A DNA stretch of 64,000 bases from Ureibacillus thermophilus (GTDB taxonomy: Bacteria > Bacillota > Bacilli > Bacillales_A > Planococcaceae), in assembly GCF_004331915.1 (NCBI RefSeq), contig NZ_CP036528.1, forward strand, positions 882,567 through 946,566, written 5' to 3'. Both the position numbers and the translations under genes were made by a program. Of this stretch, positions 55,342-64,000 are shown piece by piece; within the stretch, counting starts at the first letter, position 1; the number at the start of each line of letters is the position of its first letter. The notes beneath the pieces are model-generated. The model had not been told where the DNA came from and made no database searches. It saw only the letters and a list, made by a program, of their open reading frames with translations.

Positions 55342-56553
55342 ATGAGGCTCTTTCTTAAACTTTGTATGCTCTTGTTTCCCCTGATTTTAATTGCCCCGAC
55401 ATTCGGGGAAGCAGCAAGCAGCGTTAGTTTTGCCGTTCCATTGAGCGACAACGTCAAAGTTTACGACAACCGAACCGGTTCCTTAGTGCCTGTTGCAACG
55501 ATGAAAAAAAATCAGCCCCTTGTCATTGATCAAGAATATGGACAAGATTGGTTTCAGGTGAAATTCGGAAACGGCTATGGTTACATTAATAAAAACGACG
55601 TTTACCGCTCTGTAACTTGGACAGAGCGAAACGTCAATAAGAATGTCAAAAATTCCAATATGACGGTGCTTATTAATCAAGATGTGGAAGTATTTGATAA
55701 TACTTCTGGAAAATTGAAACCGATGATCACCATCCATGCAGGCATTCGCTATCCAATTATTGGTGATTACAGCAAGAACTTTTGGAAAGTGGACGTTGGT
55801 GGAAGAATCGGCTATATGCCAAAATTCAAAACAAGCATTGACTATGGCATACCGATTTTAATGTACCATCATATTTTAAAGCCGGAAGAAAAGGCAAGTT
55901 CAGCTTTTGCCAATGCTAATACAACAGTGACAACGGTCGAATTTAATGCGCAAATGCAATGGCTGAAAAACAATGGATACCAAACGATTTCTCTTTACGA
56001 TCTGGAAAGATATATGAAGCACCAAGTGAATCTTCCTGCAAAAGCGGTGGTGATTACTTTTGATGATGGCATCACAAGCACGAGGGAATATGCGTATCCG
56101 GTATTAAAAGAGAACGGATTTACGGCGGAGCAATTTATCATTACGAGTCGAATTCCTGCGTCAAAAGAGCCTTTCCAATGGGATACTTTAAGATTTTTAA
56201 GCAAACAAGATATGGATGAGATGAGCGATATTTTTCGCTACGGAAGCCATACCCACGACTTACATAGTTTAGTTGGGTCAAAAGCGAAGGGCTTGACGAT
56301 TTCTGAATACGATTTATATAGTGATTTAGTAATGAGCAGAAATATTTTAGGAACGTATTATTTTGCGTACCCATTTGGCCAATATAATCAAAATTATATC
56401 AATGCGGTGAAAAAAGCAGGCTTCCGAATGGCCGTTTCAACAAGAGGCGGTAAAGTAAATTTAGGAGAAAATCTATACACATTAGAGCGTTTAGGCATAG
56501 AACCGGGGTTATCGTTGGATCAATTTGCAAGGAAAGTAGGGAACTATAAGTAA
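55342..56553 (+). CDS. Secreted polysaccharide deacetylase with SH3-like repeats
   Basis: 403 residues. A signal peptide (to about AAS at 26) is followed by two SH3-like domains (about 30-90 and 108-160). The NodB deacetylase domain follows, with PILMYHHIL, VITFDDG, GSHTHDLHSL and FAYPFGQY (metal D and two H). It would remove acetyl groups from peptidoglycan or other wall glycans, with SH3 domains for wall binding. AGAAAGGAAAAGC precedes ATG 55342. Confidence 0.9.
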   Translation: MRLFLKLCMLLFPLILIAPTFGEAASSVSFAVPLSDNVKVYDNRTGSLVPVATMKKNQPLVIDQEYGQDWFQVKFGNGYGYINKNDVYRSVTWTERNVNKNVKNSNMTVLINQDVEVFDNTSGKLKPMITIHAGIRYPIIGDYSKNFWKVDVGGRIGYMPKFKTSIDYGIPILMYHHILKPEEKASSAFANANTTVTTVEFNAQMQWLKNNGYQTISLYDLERYMKHQVNLPAKAVVITFDDGITSTREYAYPVLKENGFTAEQFIITSRIPASKEPFQWDTLRFLSKQDMDEMSDIFRYGSHTHDLHSLVGSKAKGLTISEYDLYSDLVMSRNILGTYYFAYPFGQYNQNYINAVKKAGFRMAVSTRGGKVNLGENLYTLERLGIEPGLSLDQFARKVGNYK

Positions 56554-56582
56554 AGGGTGACGAATAGTCACCCTTTACTTGT
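56552..56582. terminator. Terminator after the deacetylase gene
   Basis: taaagggtgacgaat/agtcaccctttac lies directly at the stop codon. Confidence 0.8.
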
Positions 56583-56600
56583 GTAAAATTAGATGCATCC

Positions 56601-56786
56601 TTATTTATCGGAAGCACGAACACCGCCAGTGGCATAATGATTTTTTGGCATTTCTTCGATTATAATTGTAACTGCTTCCGGTTTTGCTTGAATTGTTTCA
56701 ACGAGCGCTTCAGTCACTTTTTCTACCATCGCTTTTTTCTGTTCATCTGTGCGTCCTTCTAACATTTTGATTGTAACTACTGGCAT
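56601..56786 (-). CDS. ywhB: 4-oxalocrotonate tautomerase-family protein (YwhB)
   Basis: 61 residues, beginning MPVVTIKMLEGRTDEQKKAM; the catalytic base is Pro1 after Met removal. VTIIIEEMPKNHYATGG is also typical. It is a small hexameric tautomerase whose physiological substrate in bacilli is not established. It is divergent from ywhD, as in B. subtilis. GGAGGTTC precedes the start. Confidence 0.92.
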   Translation of the reverse strand: MPVVTIKMLEGRTDEQKKAMVEKVTEALVETIQAKPEAVTIIIEEMPKNHYATGGVRASDK

Positions 56787-56856
56787 GCCTGAACCTCCTA
56801 ATGGATAAATTTAGAGTATAATTATTATAATAGGTTTAAATGGAGGGGATGACAAT

Positions 56857-57378
56857 ATGACAAATCAAGAAAAACCAAAACAAAAAATGTCTTTTACCAT
56901 CATCAAAAACGACCCGACGGATGGTCATAAAGGTTTTGGCATTGGCACAGTTTCACTGGAGAATGTTACTCCGGTTTTCATTGACATAGAAGAAAAACAA
57001 GCTTTTATAGACATGGGGGCTATGCATGCCAAAAGCGCAGTGGAAAAGGGCGTAAAATTCACAACGAACCGGGAAGATTCTGCAGGCGGAAAAACATACT
57101 GGCTTGTATGGGTGACGGTTGATATTAAAGAAGAGGGTCCATACTATGCGGGGGTTGCGGCTTGCGAAATGGTGGTAAATAAAGAAAAGCGAAGAGGCTA
57201 TAAAATTTTAGCGGACCATGTAAATAAAATGGACAAATCATTGAAACATAAAATTGTAGTAAGCCATATGGATACTGAATCGAAGAAAGTGTTGGCAGAA
57301 TTCCTTCAAAACCACGATCAAGCCATGTGGGAACGAAGCAGCCAACAATTGAAAGATGAATTAACTATATATGAATAA
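56857..57378 (+). CDS. ywhD: YwhD-family protein
   Basis: 173 residues, soluble. SFTIIKNDPTDGHKGFGIGTVSLENVTPVFID and MGAMHAKSAVEKGVKFT are the YwhD marks. Function unknown. GGAGGGGATG precedes ATG 56857. Confidence 0.9.
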   Translation: MTNQEKPKQKMSFTIIKNDPTDGHKGFGIGTVSLENVTPVFIDIEEKQAFIDMGAMHAKSAVEKGVKFTTNREDSAGGKTYWLVWVTVDIKEEGPYYAGVAACEMVVNKEKRRGYKILADHVNKMDKSLKHKIVVSHMDTESKKVLAEFLQNHDQAMWERSSQQLKDELTIYE

Positions 57379-57497
57379 TGTGTCTATTTGTCAATGGATT
57401 TGCCGAAAAAATTGAGCATTTGTGTCAGAAATGTGACGAAAAGTTGTAATATTTATTCCTTGGTTGAAACCGTTCTAAAAAAAAAGTACACTGAAGT

Positions 57498-57638
57498 TAT
57501 AATGATTAATAGTATAACTAGGACATTTTGTAGATAGAGTTTATGCTATGTGGTATTTGAAAAATCCCAAGCCAAATGCTTCATAAAAACTCTATTTACA
57601 AAAGCTTTCTCTTTCTAAGGGGAAGCTTTAATTTTTTG
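57498..57638 (+). ncRNA. Candidate small RNA between ywhD and pbpG
   Basis: TATAAT at 57498-57503 (poor -35) or TTGAAA-17-TACACT (57464-57492) could start a transcript. Downstream, tagagtttatg (57535-57545) pairs with cataaaaactcta (about 57581-57593), closing a 60-base domain. A second hairpin, aaagcttt...aagcttt with a T-run (57601-57637), would end it. No reading frame occupies this stretch. Confidence 0.35.
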
Positions 57639-57644
57639 CAATAA

Positions 57645-57678
57645 AGAAGGTGCTGGCAAAGGCCAACACCCTTTTTAT
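57645..57678. terminator. Terminator after pbpG
   Basis: aggtgctggc/gccaacacc lies directly past the pbpG stop, with T runs on the plus side and tttattgc on the minus side. Confidence 0.75.
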
Positions 57679-57679
57679 T

Positions 57680-59743
57680 TTATTGGAGCCATTGCTTGAA
57701 TGATTCAAACGGAAATAATTCGAAGAAACCGTTCCAAGTATCTTCGTTAAAGAAGTCCAAATCTGTACATTTCTTTGTCGGAATATCTTCTTCTTTTAAA
57801 TACATCAAGCGTTGTTTCGGGCATGCATCTGTCGCCAGTTTGCCCGTCTCAATATCGATGAGCACCCCTTTTACGCCATCTGGCACTTCAAAAGATTCAT
57901 TCGGTTTATCTTTATGAACAGCCTCCATAAAATCAATCCACACTTGTTTATGGGCTGACATATCCGAGGAAGTGGACAGCGTTTTTCCTTGGTCATAACC
58001 GTTCCAAACGCCTGCAGTAAGCGAAGGGCTATAGCCGATGAGCCATTGATCTGAAACGGTTGTTCCTGATTTTGCGGCATACGTATGCGTCATCCGTGGA
58101 CGTAAGGAAACACCAGTTGCTGGTGAATAGTCGCTGAATACCGGGTCGAAAATACCTGTCATCATTTGCGTTAAAATAAACGCATCTTGTTTCGAAACAA
58201 TCTGTTCTTTCGGAGGTTCTTCGTATTCATAAACGATTTTGCCTTCCTCATCTTGTATGGACAAAATGGTCGTTGGTTTGCGGTACTCTCCTTGTGCCGC
58301 AATGATATTGAAGGCATTTGTTAAAGCATATAGCGTATTTTCCACCGTTCCGAGAGCCATGGAAGGATTATCTTTATCGGTAAAGCGCAAATTGAATCGC
58401 TTTGACATTTCCCGGAATTTATCATATCCGATTTGTTCCAGTGTTTTCACCGCATAAATGTTATCAGAGATAGCAATGGCTTGAGCCATGGACATATCCC
58501 CATCCGCAAATTTACCATTGACGTTTTGAGGTTTATACGTTGCTCGGCCATTATCATAAGTGAAAATCGTTTCGCCCACATCCAAAAAAGTAAGGGGCGT
58601 GAAACCATTTTCTAATGCTGCCGCATAAAGAAACGGCTTAATGGCAGAACCTGGCTGGCGAAAAGCTTGGGTTACACGGTTATAGGAACTTTCCCGGTAG
58701 TCGCGTCCTCCCACAAGAGCTGTTACTTGTCCAGTTTTTACATCCATGCTAACAAGCCCTATTTGCAAATCGTTATCCGGCATATTTTTCTCAATCGCTT
58801 CTTCCGCTGCTTTTTGATGGGCTGGATTTAAAGTCGTCTTAATGATCCAACCTCCTGAGCGGAAATTCAAGTTTTTCTTTTCTAAAATTTCCGCTGCTTC
58901 TTGCCAAGCTGCATCGATGAAGTACGGAGCGGCTTTTGATGCGGTCCATTGATCATTTTTCAATACAATCTTTTGAGATAAGGCCCGTTCCTTTTCTTCT
59001 TTAGAAATTTTATTTTGCTCTTCCATTAAGGACAAGATTAAATGCTTGCGATTGATGGCTTTTTCATAATTATTAATTGGTGAGTAAATGCTTGGCCCTT
59101 TCGGAATGCCCGCAAGCAATGCAGATTCCGCCAAAGTCAAGTCGCTTGCGGATTTGCCAAAGTAATATTTGCTGGCCGCTTCAACCCCGTACATGCCATG
59201 GCCGTAGTTGACGGTGTTCAAGTATGCTTCTAGTATTTCATCTTTAGAATAAAAGATTTCCAATCGATAAGCATAAAGAGCTTCTGTTAATTTTCTTGAC
59301 CACGTTTTATCTAAAGTCAAATATAGATTTCTAGCGAGTTGTTGAGTGATGGTGCTGGCCCCTTGCGCTTTGCTTCGGGTTTTTAAATCGGTTAAAAGGG
59401 CGCTGGCAATCCGCGGAAAATCGAATCCGTGATGTTGATAAAAATCTTTATCTTCCACAGCAATAGTCGCTTCAATTAAATAAGGTGAAATTTCATCAAG
59501 CTCTTTCCAATAGCGGCGTTGATCTGTGAAATGGTCACCAATTTGATTGCCGTTGCGATCTAGGAAAACGGATGCTTTCGGTATCGTAAGCGGTGGAGCT
59601 CCGGCAATTTGCGCATATAATCTCAAGCTTCCCAAAGCTACAACTATTGCAAAAAGAAGGGCAATCGAATAAAAAGCGATTCGTTTTTTGCGTTTTTGCC
59701 GTCTCATTTTTCGATGAAAACTCCGTCGATCCATCCATTTCAC
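57680..59743 (-). CDS. pbpG: Class A penicillin-binding protein PbpG
   Basis: 687 residues. After a basic N terminus and one membrane helix (IAFYSIALLFAIVVALGSLRL) comes the transglycosylase domain (IAVEDKDFYQHHGFD, GASTITQQLARNLYL). The transpeptidase has S-A-I-K in RQPGSAIKPFL, ISDN and KSGTT. It polymerises and cross-links peptidoglycan; in B. subtilis it is sporulation-specific. The ywhD-pbpG-speB order is kept except that speE, normally before speB, is absent. Confidence 0.95.
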   Translation of the reverse strand: MKWMDRRSFHRKMRRQKRKKRIAFYSIALLFAIVVALGSLRLYAQIAGAPPLTIPKASVFLDRNGNQIGDHFTDQRRYWKELDEISPYLIEATIAVEDKDFYQHHGFDFPRIASALLTDLKTRSKAQGASTITQQLARNLYLTLDKTWSRKLTEALYAYRLEIFYSKDEILEAYLNTVNYGHGMYGVEAASKYYFGKSASDLTLAESALLAGIPKGPSIYSPINNYEKAINRKHLILSLMEEQNKISKEEKERALSQKIVLKNDQWTASKAAPYFIDAAWQEAAEILEKKNLNFRSGGWIIKTTLNPAHQKAAEEAIEKNMPDNDLQIGLVSMDVKTGQVTALVGGRDYRESSYNRVTQAFRQPGSAIKPFLYAAALENGFTPLTFLDVGETIFTYDNGRATYKPQNVNGKFADGDMSMAQAIAISDNIYAVKTLEQIGYDKFREMSKRFNLRFTDKDNPSMALGTVENTLYALTNAFNIIAAQGEYRKPTTILSIQDEEGKIVYEYEEPPKEQIVSKQDAFILTQMMTGIFDPVFSDYSPATGVSLRPRMTHTYAAKSGTTVSDQWLIGYSPSLTAGVWNGYDQGKTLSTSSDMSAHKQVWIDFMEAVHKDKPNESFEVPDGVKGVLIDIETGKLATDACPKQRLMYLKEEDIPTKKCTDLDFFNEDTWNGFFELFPFESFKQWLQ

Positions 59744-60005
59744 CTCATTTCTTCCAATTACCCATAGTATGTACTGGAAATTTACTGTTTAATCGAAAAT
59801 CGATATTAAAAAAACTGTTGCACTTTGTCTAAAAACGTCTATACTTTTTTTGTATGAAATTGATTCAAATGGGAAAGTTTTTTCTGTGTCAAACAGCGGT
59901 TTTGAATCTAAAAGTGTTTACGAAAATTGTCGAAAAAAGTTCCGGATTCCTTTGAATTCGAAATTTTTAGCTTTATGTATCATAACAATAGAGTAGGTGA
60001 TTCGA

Positions 60006-60878
60006 ATGCGTTTTGATGAAACATATTCAGGCAATGTGTTTATAAAAAGCCATCCAAATTACGAAGAATCCAAGGCCGTCCTTTACGGCATGCCAATGGA
60101 TTGGACAGTCAGCTTCCGTCCAGGCTCCCGATTTGGCCCTGCAAGAATTCGAGAAGTGTCTGTAGGATTAGAAGAGTACAGCCCTTATTTAGACCGGGAA
60201 TTGGATGATGTGAAATTTTTCGATGCCGGAGATATTCCGCTGCCATTTGGGAATGCTCAAAAATCTTTAGAGGAAATTGAAAAGTATGTAAGGAAAGTAT
60301 TAGCAGATGGCAAAATTCCAGTCGGCATGGGTGGAGAACATCTAGTAACATGGGGTGTCGTAAGAGCGATTTATGAAAAATATCCGGATGTGGCAGTGCT
60401 TCACTTTGATGCCCATACGGATTTGCGCACTGATTATGAAGGGGAACCGTTAAGCCACGCAACGCCGATTCGCAAAATTGCGGAAATGATTGGGCCAAGC
60501 AATGTATATTCGTTTGGTATTCGTTCCGGCCTCAAAGAAGAGTTTGAATGGGCGAAGGAAAACGGCATGTTTATTGCGAAGTTTGAAGTGCTTGAGCCTT
60601 TAAAAGAAGTGCTTCCTACATTGAAAGGACGCAATGTTTATATTACAACAGATATCGACGTGCTCGATCCTGCCTTTGCTCCTGGCACTGGCACAGTAGA
60701 TTGCGGAGGCATTACATCCAAAGAACTTCTAGCAGCCATCCATGAAATTGCAAGAAGCGAAGTAAATGTTGTTGGCTTTGATTTAGTGGAAGTGGCTCCT
60801 GTTTACGATCACTCTGAGATGACTGTAAACACCGCTTCTAAATTGCTAAGAGAAATGATTCTTGGTTGGGTTAAATAA
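60006..60878 (+). CDS. speB: Agmatinase
   Basis: About 290 residues of the ureohydrolase fold. Manganese ligands are visible in GMGGEHLVTWG, FDAHTDLRTDYEG and DIDVLDPAFAPGTG. It hydrolyses agmatine to putrescine and urea. The start is ATG 60006 (MRFDETYSGNVF, as in B. subtilis SpeB) after GTAGGTGA. Confidence 0.96.
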   Translation: MRFDETYSGNVFIKSHPNYEESKAVLYGMPMDWTVSFRPGSRFGPARIREVSVGLEEYSPYLDRELDDVKFFDAGDIPLPFGNAQKSLEEIEKYVRKVLADGKIPVGMGGEHLVTWGVVRAIYEKYPDVAVLHFDAHTDLRTDYEGEPLSHATPIRKIAEMIGPSNVYSFGIRSGLKEEFEWAKENGMFIAKFEVLEPLKEVLPTLKGRNVYITTDIDVLDPAFAPGTGTVDCGGITSKELLAAIHEIARSEVNVVGFDLVEVAPVYDHSEMTVNTASKLLREMILGWVK

Positions 60879-60891
60879 TATAAATTAAATT

Positions 60892-61165
60892 GAGGCTGGG
60901 ACATAAACAAAAAATTAAAGGGGTAGTTGAAAGGGTTTTGATAAATATTTGATATAACTAAAAATTGATTGAAGTGACGGGGCGACTCCTGCGGGAACAG
61001 CCCGTGTCTCGAGACACCGCAGGAGCGAAGCAATGAGCTCCGAGGAGGCTCGAGCCGGGCCCGCGGAAAGCGTCCCCGGAACGGAAATCAATTTTAATAA
61101 CATATCAAAAAAACATCATTTTCTCCTTGGAGAAAATGATGTTTTTTTAGATTTGTCCCAACCTC
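60892..61165. repeat. Palindromic-ended intergenic repeat, copy 5
   Basis: 274 bases, from gaggctgggacataaac to gtcccaacctc. It matches copy 1 (10815-11088) at all but one position (aaaaaatt versus aaagaatt) and keeps the same orientation. Confidence 0.9.
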
Positions 61166-61347
61166 TAATTTTTTTGGTGATTGTATGTTCTTTTTGATGA
61201 AATAAGGAAATTTGTTTTCGCTGCAGTAATTTAAAATGAAACAAGAATAAAGTCGAGATGCTTCAGCAAATGAAAATATAAAAATTGAAATATACGAACC
61301 AGATTTGTGATGATGTAAAATAAATTTGATAGAAAAGGAGGAGATCT

Positions 61348-61861
61348 ATGTCAAATAGTCAAGAAAAAACAATAAAAGAACAAGCTTTACAAATTGGGAA
61401 TCGTAAAAAATTATTCTTGCGAAAGAATGGATAGATAGCAAAGAAGCCCAACAAAAAAGAAGAATAGCACAGAGAAGCATTTATTTATGTGATTTAGGAG
61501 AAAACATTGGTTCAGAACAAAATAATGAGCGTAAAAAAATAGACCTGTTTTAGTAATGTCTAACAATATTATGAATTCTGGTGATCCTAATGTTCTCATT
61601 GCTCCCTTAACTTCAAAACTTGAAGTGAAAATAAATAAACAAGACAATAAACCGATTTTAAAAAATGGACGACCCATTCCGCGCTTCAATTCTCATTATT
61701 TTCTTTTCAAACAGAAATATTCATTTTTAGACAGTGATTCAGCTGTTATGACAGAAGCGTTGAGAAGTGTTAGTAAAATAAGATTAACTAAGCGATTGGG
61801 AGAAATATCAGAAGAAGATGATAAAAAGGTTTTAGCAAAATTAAAACGGGCAACTCAATGA
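61348..61861 (+). pseudogene. PemK/MazF-like toxin gene broken by two frameshifts
   Basis: The start ATG 61348 has AGGAGGAG upstream. Three successive frames make one protein: MSNSQEKTIKEQALQIGN, then AKEWIDSKEAQQKRR and SIYLCDLGENIGSEQNNER, then RPVLVMSNNIMNSGDPNVLIA and ALRSVSKIRLTKRLGEI. The DLGENIGSEQNxxRPVLVxSNN order is that of PemK/MazF endoribonuclease toxins. Both shifts lie in A-runs (about 61404 and 61540) and each equals loss of one base. No protein antitoxin precedes it; repeated RNA hairpins follow. Confidence 0.75.
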
Positions 61862-61883
61862 TCTTAGTTTCTAAAATATAAAG

Positions 61884-62044
61884 TTGACAAGTTTGAACAA
61901 GAAAATTTAATTGTAATTAAATAAAAATTACGATGCCCTACCTTTGTCGTAGGCTTTTCACACGTTGTTTTAACGTGGTTATCGACGTCCTACCTTTATA
62001 GTAGGCATATGAAAAAGGAGAGCGTTAAAATCGTTCTCTTTTTT
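61884..62044 (+). ncRNA. Structured RNA with two repeated hairpins, next to the PemK/MazF-like gene
   Basis: TTGACA at 61884-61889 may be a promoter, though the -10 is weak. Two near-identical hairpins, CCTACCTTTGTCGTAGG (61937-61953) and CCTACCTTTATAGTAGG (61989-62005), are 52 bases apart. Between them is CACGTT/AACGTG (61961-61977). A terminator (gagagcg...cgttctc plus T-run, to 62044) ends it. The location recalls a published candidate RNA motif named after PemK; whether this is that family needs a covariance search. A role in regulating or neutralising the toxin is inference. Confidence 0.6.
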
Positions 62045-62084
62045 TGGTTTAATTCGAGTATTTTATAGAAAAATGAACATCTTA

Positions 62085-62178
62085 TATAATACAACGTTCC
62101 GCCACGTTGCGGACATTTCGCCTTTATAGGCCTAGTAGGAAGCCATTCACTTGTGTGGATGGCTTCTTGCTTTTTTTA
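62085..62178 (+). ncRNA. Second structured stretch ending in a terminator
   Basis: tataat at 62084-62089 may be a -10. Hairpins ccgccacgttgcgg (about 62099-62112) and gcctttataggc (62120-62131) are followed by a strong terminator gaagccattcac/gtggatggcttc with seven T (62149-62177). The ctttatag loop text recurs from the hairpins at 61937-62005. No reading frame is seen. Confidence 0.4.
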
Positions 62179-62393
62179 AAATTACCATTCCTAAACATAC
62201 GCTCGTCGCTTTGATTTGTCCAAAAGTGAAACATTATTTTTCGTTATATTGCATTGTACAAAATAGATAGAAAGCAGTTTAAAATGAAGATGAAGCCTTG
62301 ATATGATTGAATTTTTATTAGTTCTCTTGAAATTCTTTGCAAGGCGATAATATAATAAATAAGTTAAGTATACATAAGGAGTGCCCGCAGGAA

Positions 62394-62831
62394 ATGAGTG
62401 TTGAAAAAAACGTAAAAATCAAAGTTATTTCGACTATCCGTCCCATTGAAGGGGAAGAGGAAACCTACGAACTGTGGCTTCAAGGAGTTTGGTTAAAAAA
62501 GAACGAGAAAATGTATTTGCGCTATGAAGAATTTTTGGAAGACCAAAGGATTCGGACAACAGTGAAAATGAACAATGACAATGCACTCATTTTGCGCAGT
62601 GGAGCTGTCAAAATGCGGCTTCCTTTTAGCTTAGAAAGCAAACAAAATGGCCATTACGACACAATTTATGGAACATTGCCTTTGCAAACGAAAACTCATC
62701 GGTTGGGGTTTGAACATACAGAAGAAAATAATATCAGTGGCAGATTTAATGTGCAGTATGATTTAATTGTTAGTGGACAATCAGTCGGACATTATACTTT
62801 GGAAATACAATACACGGAGGGACAAGCATGA
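62394..62831 (+). CDS. ywiB: YwiB-family protein (DUF1934)
   Basis: About 145 residues, a lipocalin-like beta barrel ([81 protein letters not shown]). Function unknown. Start ATG 62394 after AAGGAGTG; the stop overlaps the argS start by 4 bases (ATGA), as in B. subtilis. Confidence 0.9.
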   Translation: MSVEKNVKIKVISTIRPIEGEEETYELWLQGVWLKKNEKMYLRYEEFLEDQRIRTTVKMNNDNALILRSGAVKMRLPFSLESKQNGHYDTIYGTLPLQTKTHRLGFEHTEENNISGRFNVQYDLIVSGQSVGHYTLEIQYTEGQA

Positions 62832-64000
62832 ATGCAGTAGAACAATTGCAGGAAAAATTGAGAAACTTGTTAAAAGCGGCTGTTGAGAAAGCTCAAATTT
62901 TAGAAGAGGGCGCAGAGTTTCAAGTGCAGATCGAAGTACCAAAAGATCAAACAAAAGGCGACTTTGCAACAAACTTGGCTATGCAGCTGACGAAACTTGC
63001 AAAAAAACCGCCTCGTCAAATTGCAGAAGCGATTGTCGAGAATCTTGAAACAGAAGGCACGGAAATTGAAAAAGTAGAAATTGCAGGACCTGGCTTTATT
63101 AACATCTTTGTGCGCAAAGATTTCCTTGCGGACATCGTAAAAGCAGTATTTGAACAAGGCGAAAATTACGGTCGCTCAAATGCTGGAGGAGGCGAAAAAA
63201 TTCAAGTGGAGTTTGTTTCGGCAAATCCTACTGGTGACCTTCACTTAGGACATGCCCGCGGTGCTGCATTCGGCGACTCCCTGTGCAACATTTTAGATTT
63301 TGCAGGTTACGATGTTACTCGAGAATATTACATTAATGATGCGGGAAATCAAATTAACAACTTGGCATATTCTCTAGAAGCGCGCTACAAACAAGCATTG
63401 GGCCTAGATGCGGAAATGCCAGAAGATGGCTACTATGGCCAAGACATTATTGATATTGCCAAAACACTTGCTGACCAATACGGAGATTCTATTTTGGAAA
63501 AATCGGATGAAGAACGCTTCAACTTCTTCCGTGAAAAAGGACTCGCTTTGGAGCTTGAAAAATTGAAAAAAGACTTGGAAAACTTCCGCGTTCGCTTTGA
63601 TGTATGGTACTCTGAAACGTCCTTATATAAGAGCGGAAAAATCGACAAAGCCTTAGATAAATTAAGAGCGAACGGCCACATCTATGAGAAAGACGGAGCG
63701 ACTTGGTTCCGCTCTACAACATTCGGCGATGACAAAGACCGCGTGTTGATTAAATCAGATGGTTCATATACTTACTTGACACCGGACATTGCTTACCACG
63801 AAGACAAAATTCAGCGAGGCTTCGACAAACTCATCAACGTATGGGGAGCAGACCACCATGGCTACATTCCGCGCATGAAAGCGGCCATCGAAGCTCTTGG
63901 CTATGACCGCGACAAATTGGAAGTGGAAGTCATCCAAATGGTGCAGCTTTATAAAAACGGCGAAAAATACAAAATGAGCAAACGTACAGGAAATGCCGTA
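62828..64000 (+). CDS. argS: Arginyl-tRNA synthetase, cut by the window end
   Basis: The first 391 codons are present and the frame runs off the right edge. The N-terminal additional domain ([21 protein letters not shown]) is followed by the class I HIGH motif in [19 protein letters not shown], and [10 protein letters not shown] appears just before the edge. It charges tRNA-Arg. It is translationally coupled to ywiB. Confidence 0.96.
   Translation, partial: MNAVEQLQEKLRNLLKAAVEKAQILEEGAEFQVQIEVPKDQTKGDFATNLAMQLTKLAKKPPRQIAEAIVENLETEGTEIEKVEIAGPGFINIFVRKDFLADIVKAVFEQGENYGRSNAGGGEKIQVEFVSANPTGDLHLGHARGAAFGDSLCNILDFAGYDVTREYYINDAGNQINNLAYSLEARYKQALGLDAEMPEDGYYGQDIIDIAKTLADQYGDSILEKSDEERFNFFREKGLALELEKLKKDLENFRVRFDVWYSETSLYKSGKIDKALDKLRANGHIYEKDGATWFRSTTFGDDKDRVLIKSDGSYTYLTPDIAYHEDKIQRGFDKLINVWGADHHGYIPRMKAAIEALGYDRDKLEVEVIQMVQLYKNGEKYKMSKRTGNAV

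Noticed and set aside
61348-61861. Classic type III ToxN gene
   Set aside because: The sequence order DLGENIGSEQN...RPVLVMSNN is PemK/MazF-like rather than ToxN-like, and the hairpins follow rather than precede the gene; kept only as an analogy.
1-64000. tRNA or rRNA genes
   Set aside because: No stretch with a tRNA cloverleaf or rRNA sequence was recognised by eye; a tRNAscan run would settle this.

Overview
The window is a Bacillales chromosome segment of low to moderate GC. It carries spore genes (gerQ, cwlJ, rsfA, pbpG, a gerA-type remnant), bacillithiol genes (bshB2/yojF), T-box and preQ1 leaders, and gene strings that follow the Bacillus subtilis ywd, ywf, ywh and ywi regions. Gene content, many TTG/GTG starts and the intergenic repeats point to the Planococcaceae/Bacillaceae, for example a Ureibacillus- or Lysinibacillus-like organism. 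That placement is inference; no rRNA gene is present to confirm it.

Layout. 0-4.6 kb: an HTH protein with a broken partner gene, an SOS-box-controlled Y-family polymerase with a YolD-like partner, and an SDR-type threonine dehydrogenase. 4.6-10.8 kb (minus strand): a tryptophan operon, T-box(UGG)-trpD-trpC-trpF-trpB-trpA plus a second trpB, with no trpE or trpG. 10.8-16 kb: queT under a preQ1-I riboswitch, a TrpXYZ-type ABC transporter and a NERD-domain protein. 16-24 kb: ilvA, a YjiH-type membrane protein, DUF485-actP, yojF-bshB2 and pdxK. 24-30 kb: ung and small ywd-type genes, an M20 amidohydrolase, a chemoreceptor and cwlJ-gerQ. 30-32.5 kb: a scar region with a group II intron 5' fragment, a truncated conserved gene and a TnpB-only IS200/IS605-type element next to mscL. 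33-47 kb: DUF4256, an SPL-like radical SAM protein, HemAT, LysR with an SBF transporter, CorA, small genes, lipid- and glycosyl-transferases, YunC, duplicated micro-ORFs and a CYP152-type P450. 47-50.8 kb: nnr, dedA, and a chimera of IS1182 transposase and group II intron maturase. 50.8-64 kb: hemQ, lipL, rsfA, a DUF1450 gene, ywfO, a polysaccharide deacetylase, ywhB, ywhD, pbpG, speB, a broken PemK/MazF-like toxin followed by repeated RNA hairpins, ywiB and the start of argS.

How the parts work together. The trp operon and the TrpXYZ-type transporter together cover tryptophan synthesis and probable uptake. The preQ1 riboswitch ties queuosine-precursor uptake to precursor level. The SOS box ties error-prone synthesis to DNA damage. 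Many blocks are ordinary housekeeping genes in conserved order. The accessory signal sits in three scars (about 30-32.5, 44.5-45 and 49.5-50.8 kb) and in the toxin/RNA locus at 61.3-62.2 kb.

Five copies of a palindromic-ended intergenic repeat (tips reading GAGGCTGGGACA) are spread over the window. Two copies 50 kb apart differ at one base in 274. Several genes are broken at short A-runs, so either small-indel decay or homopolymer sequencing error must be considered.
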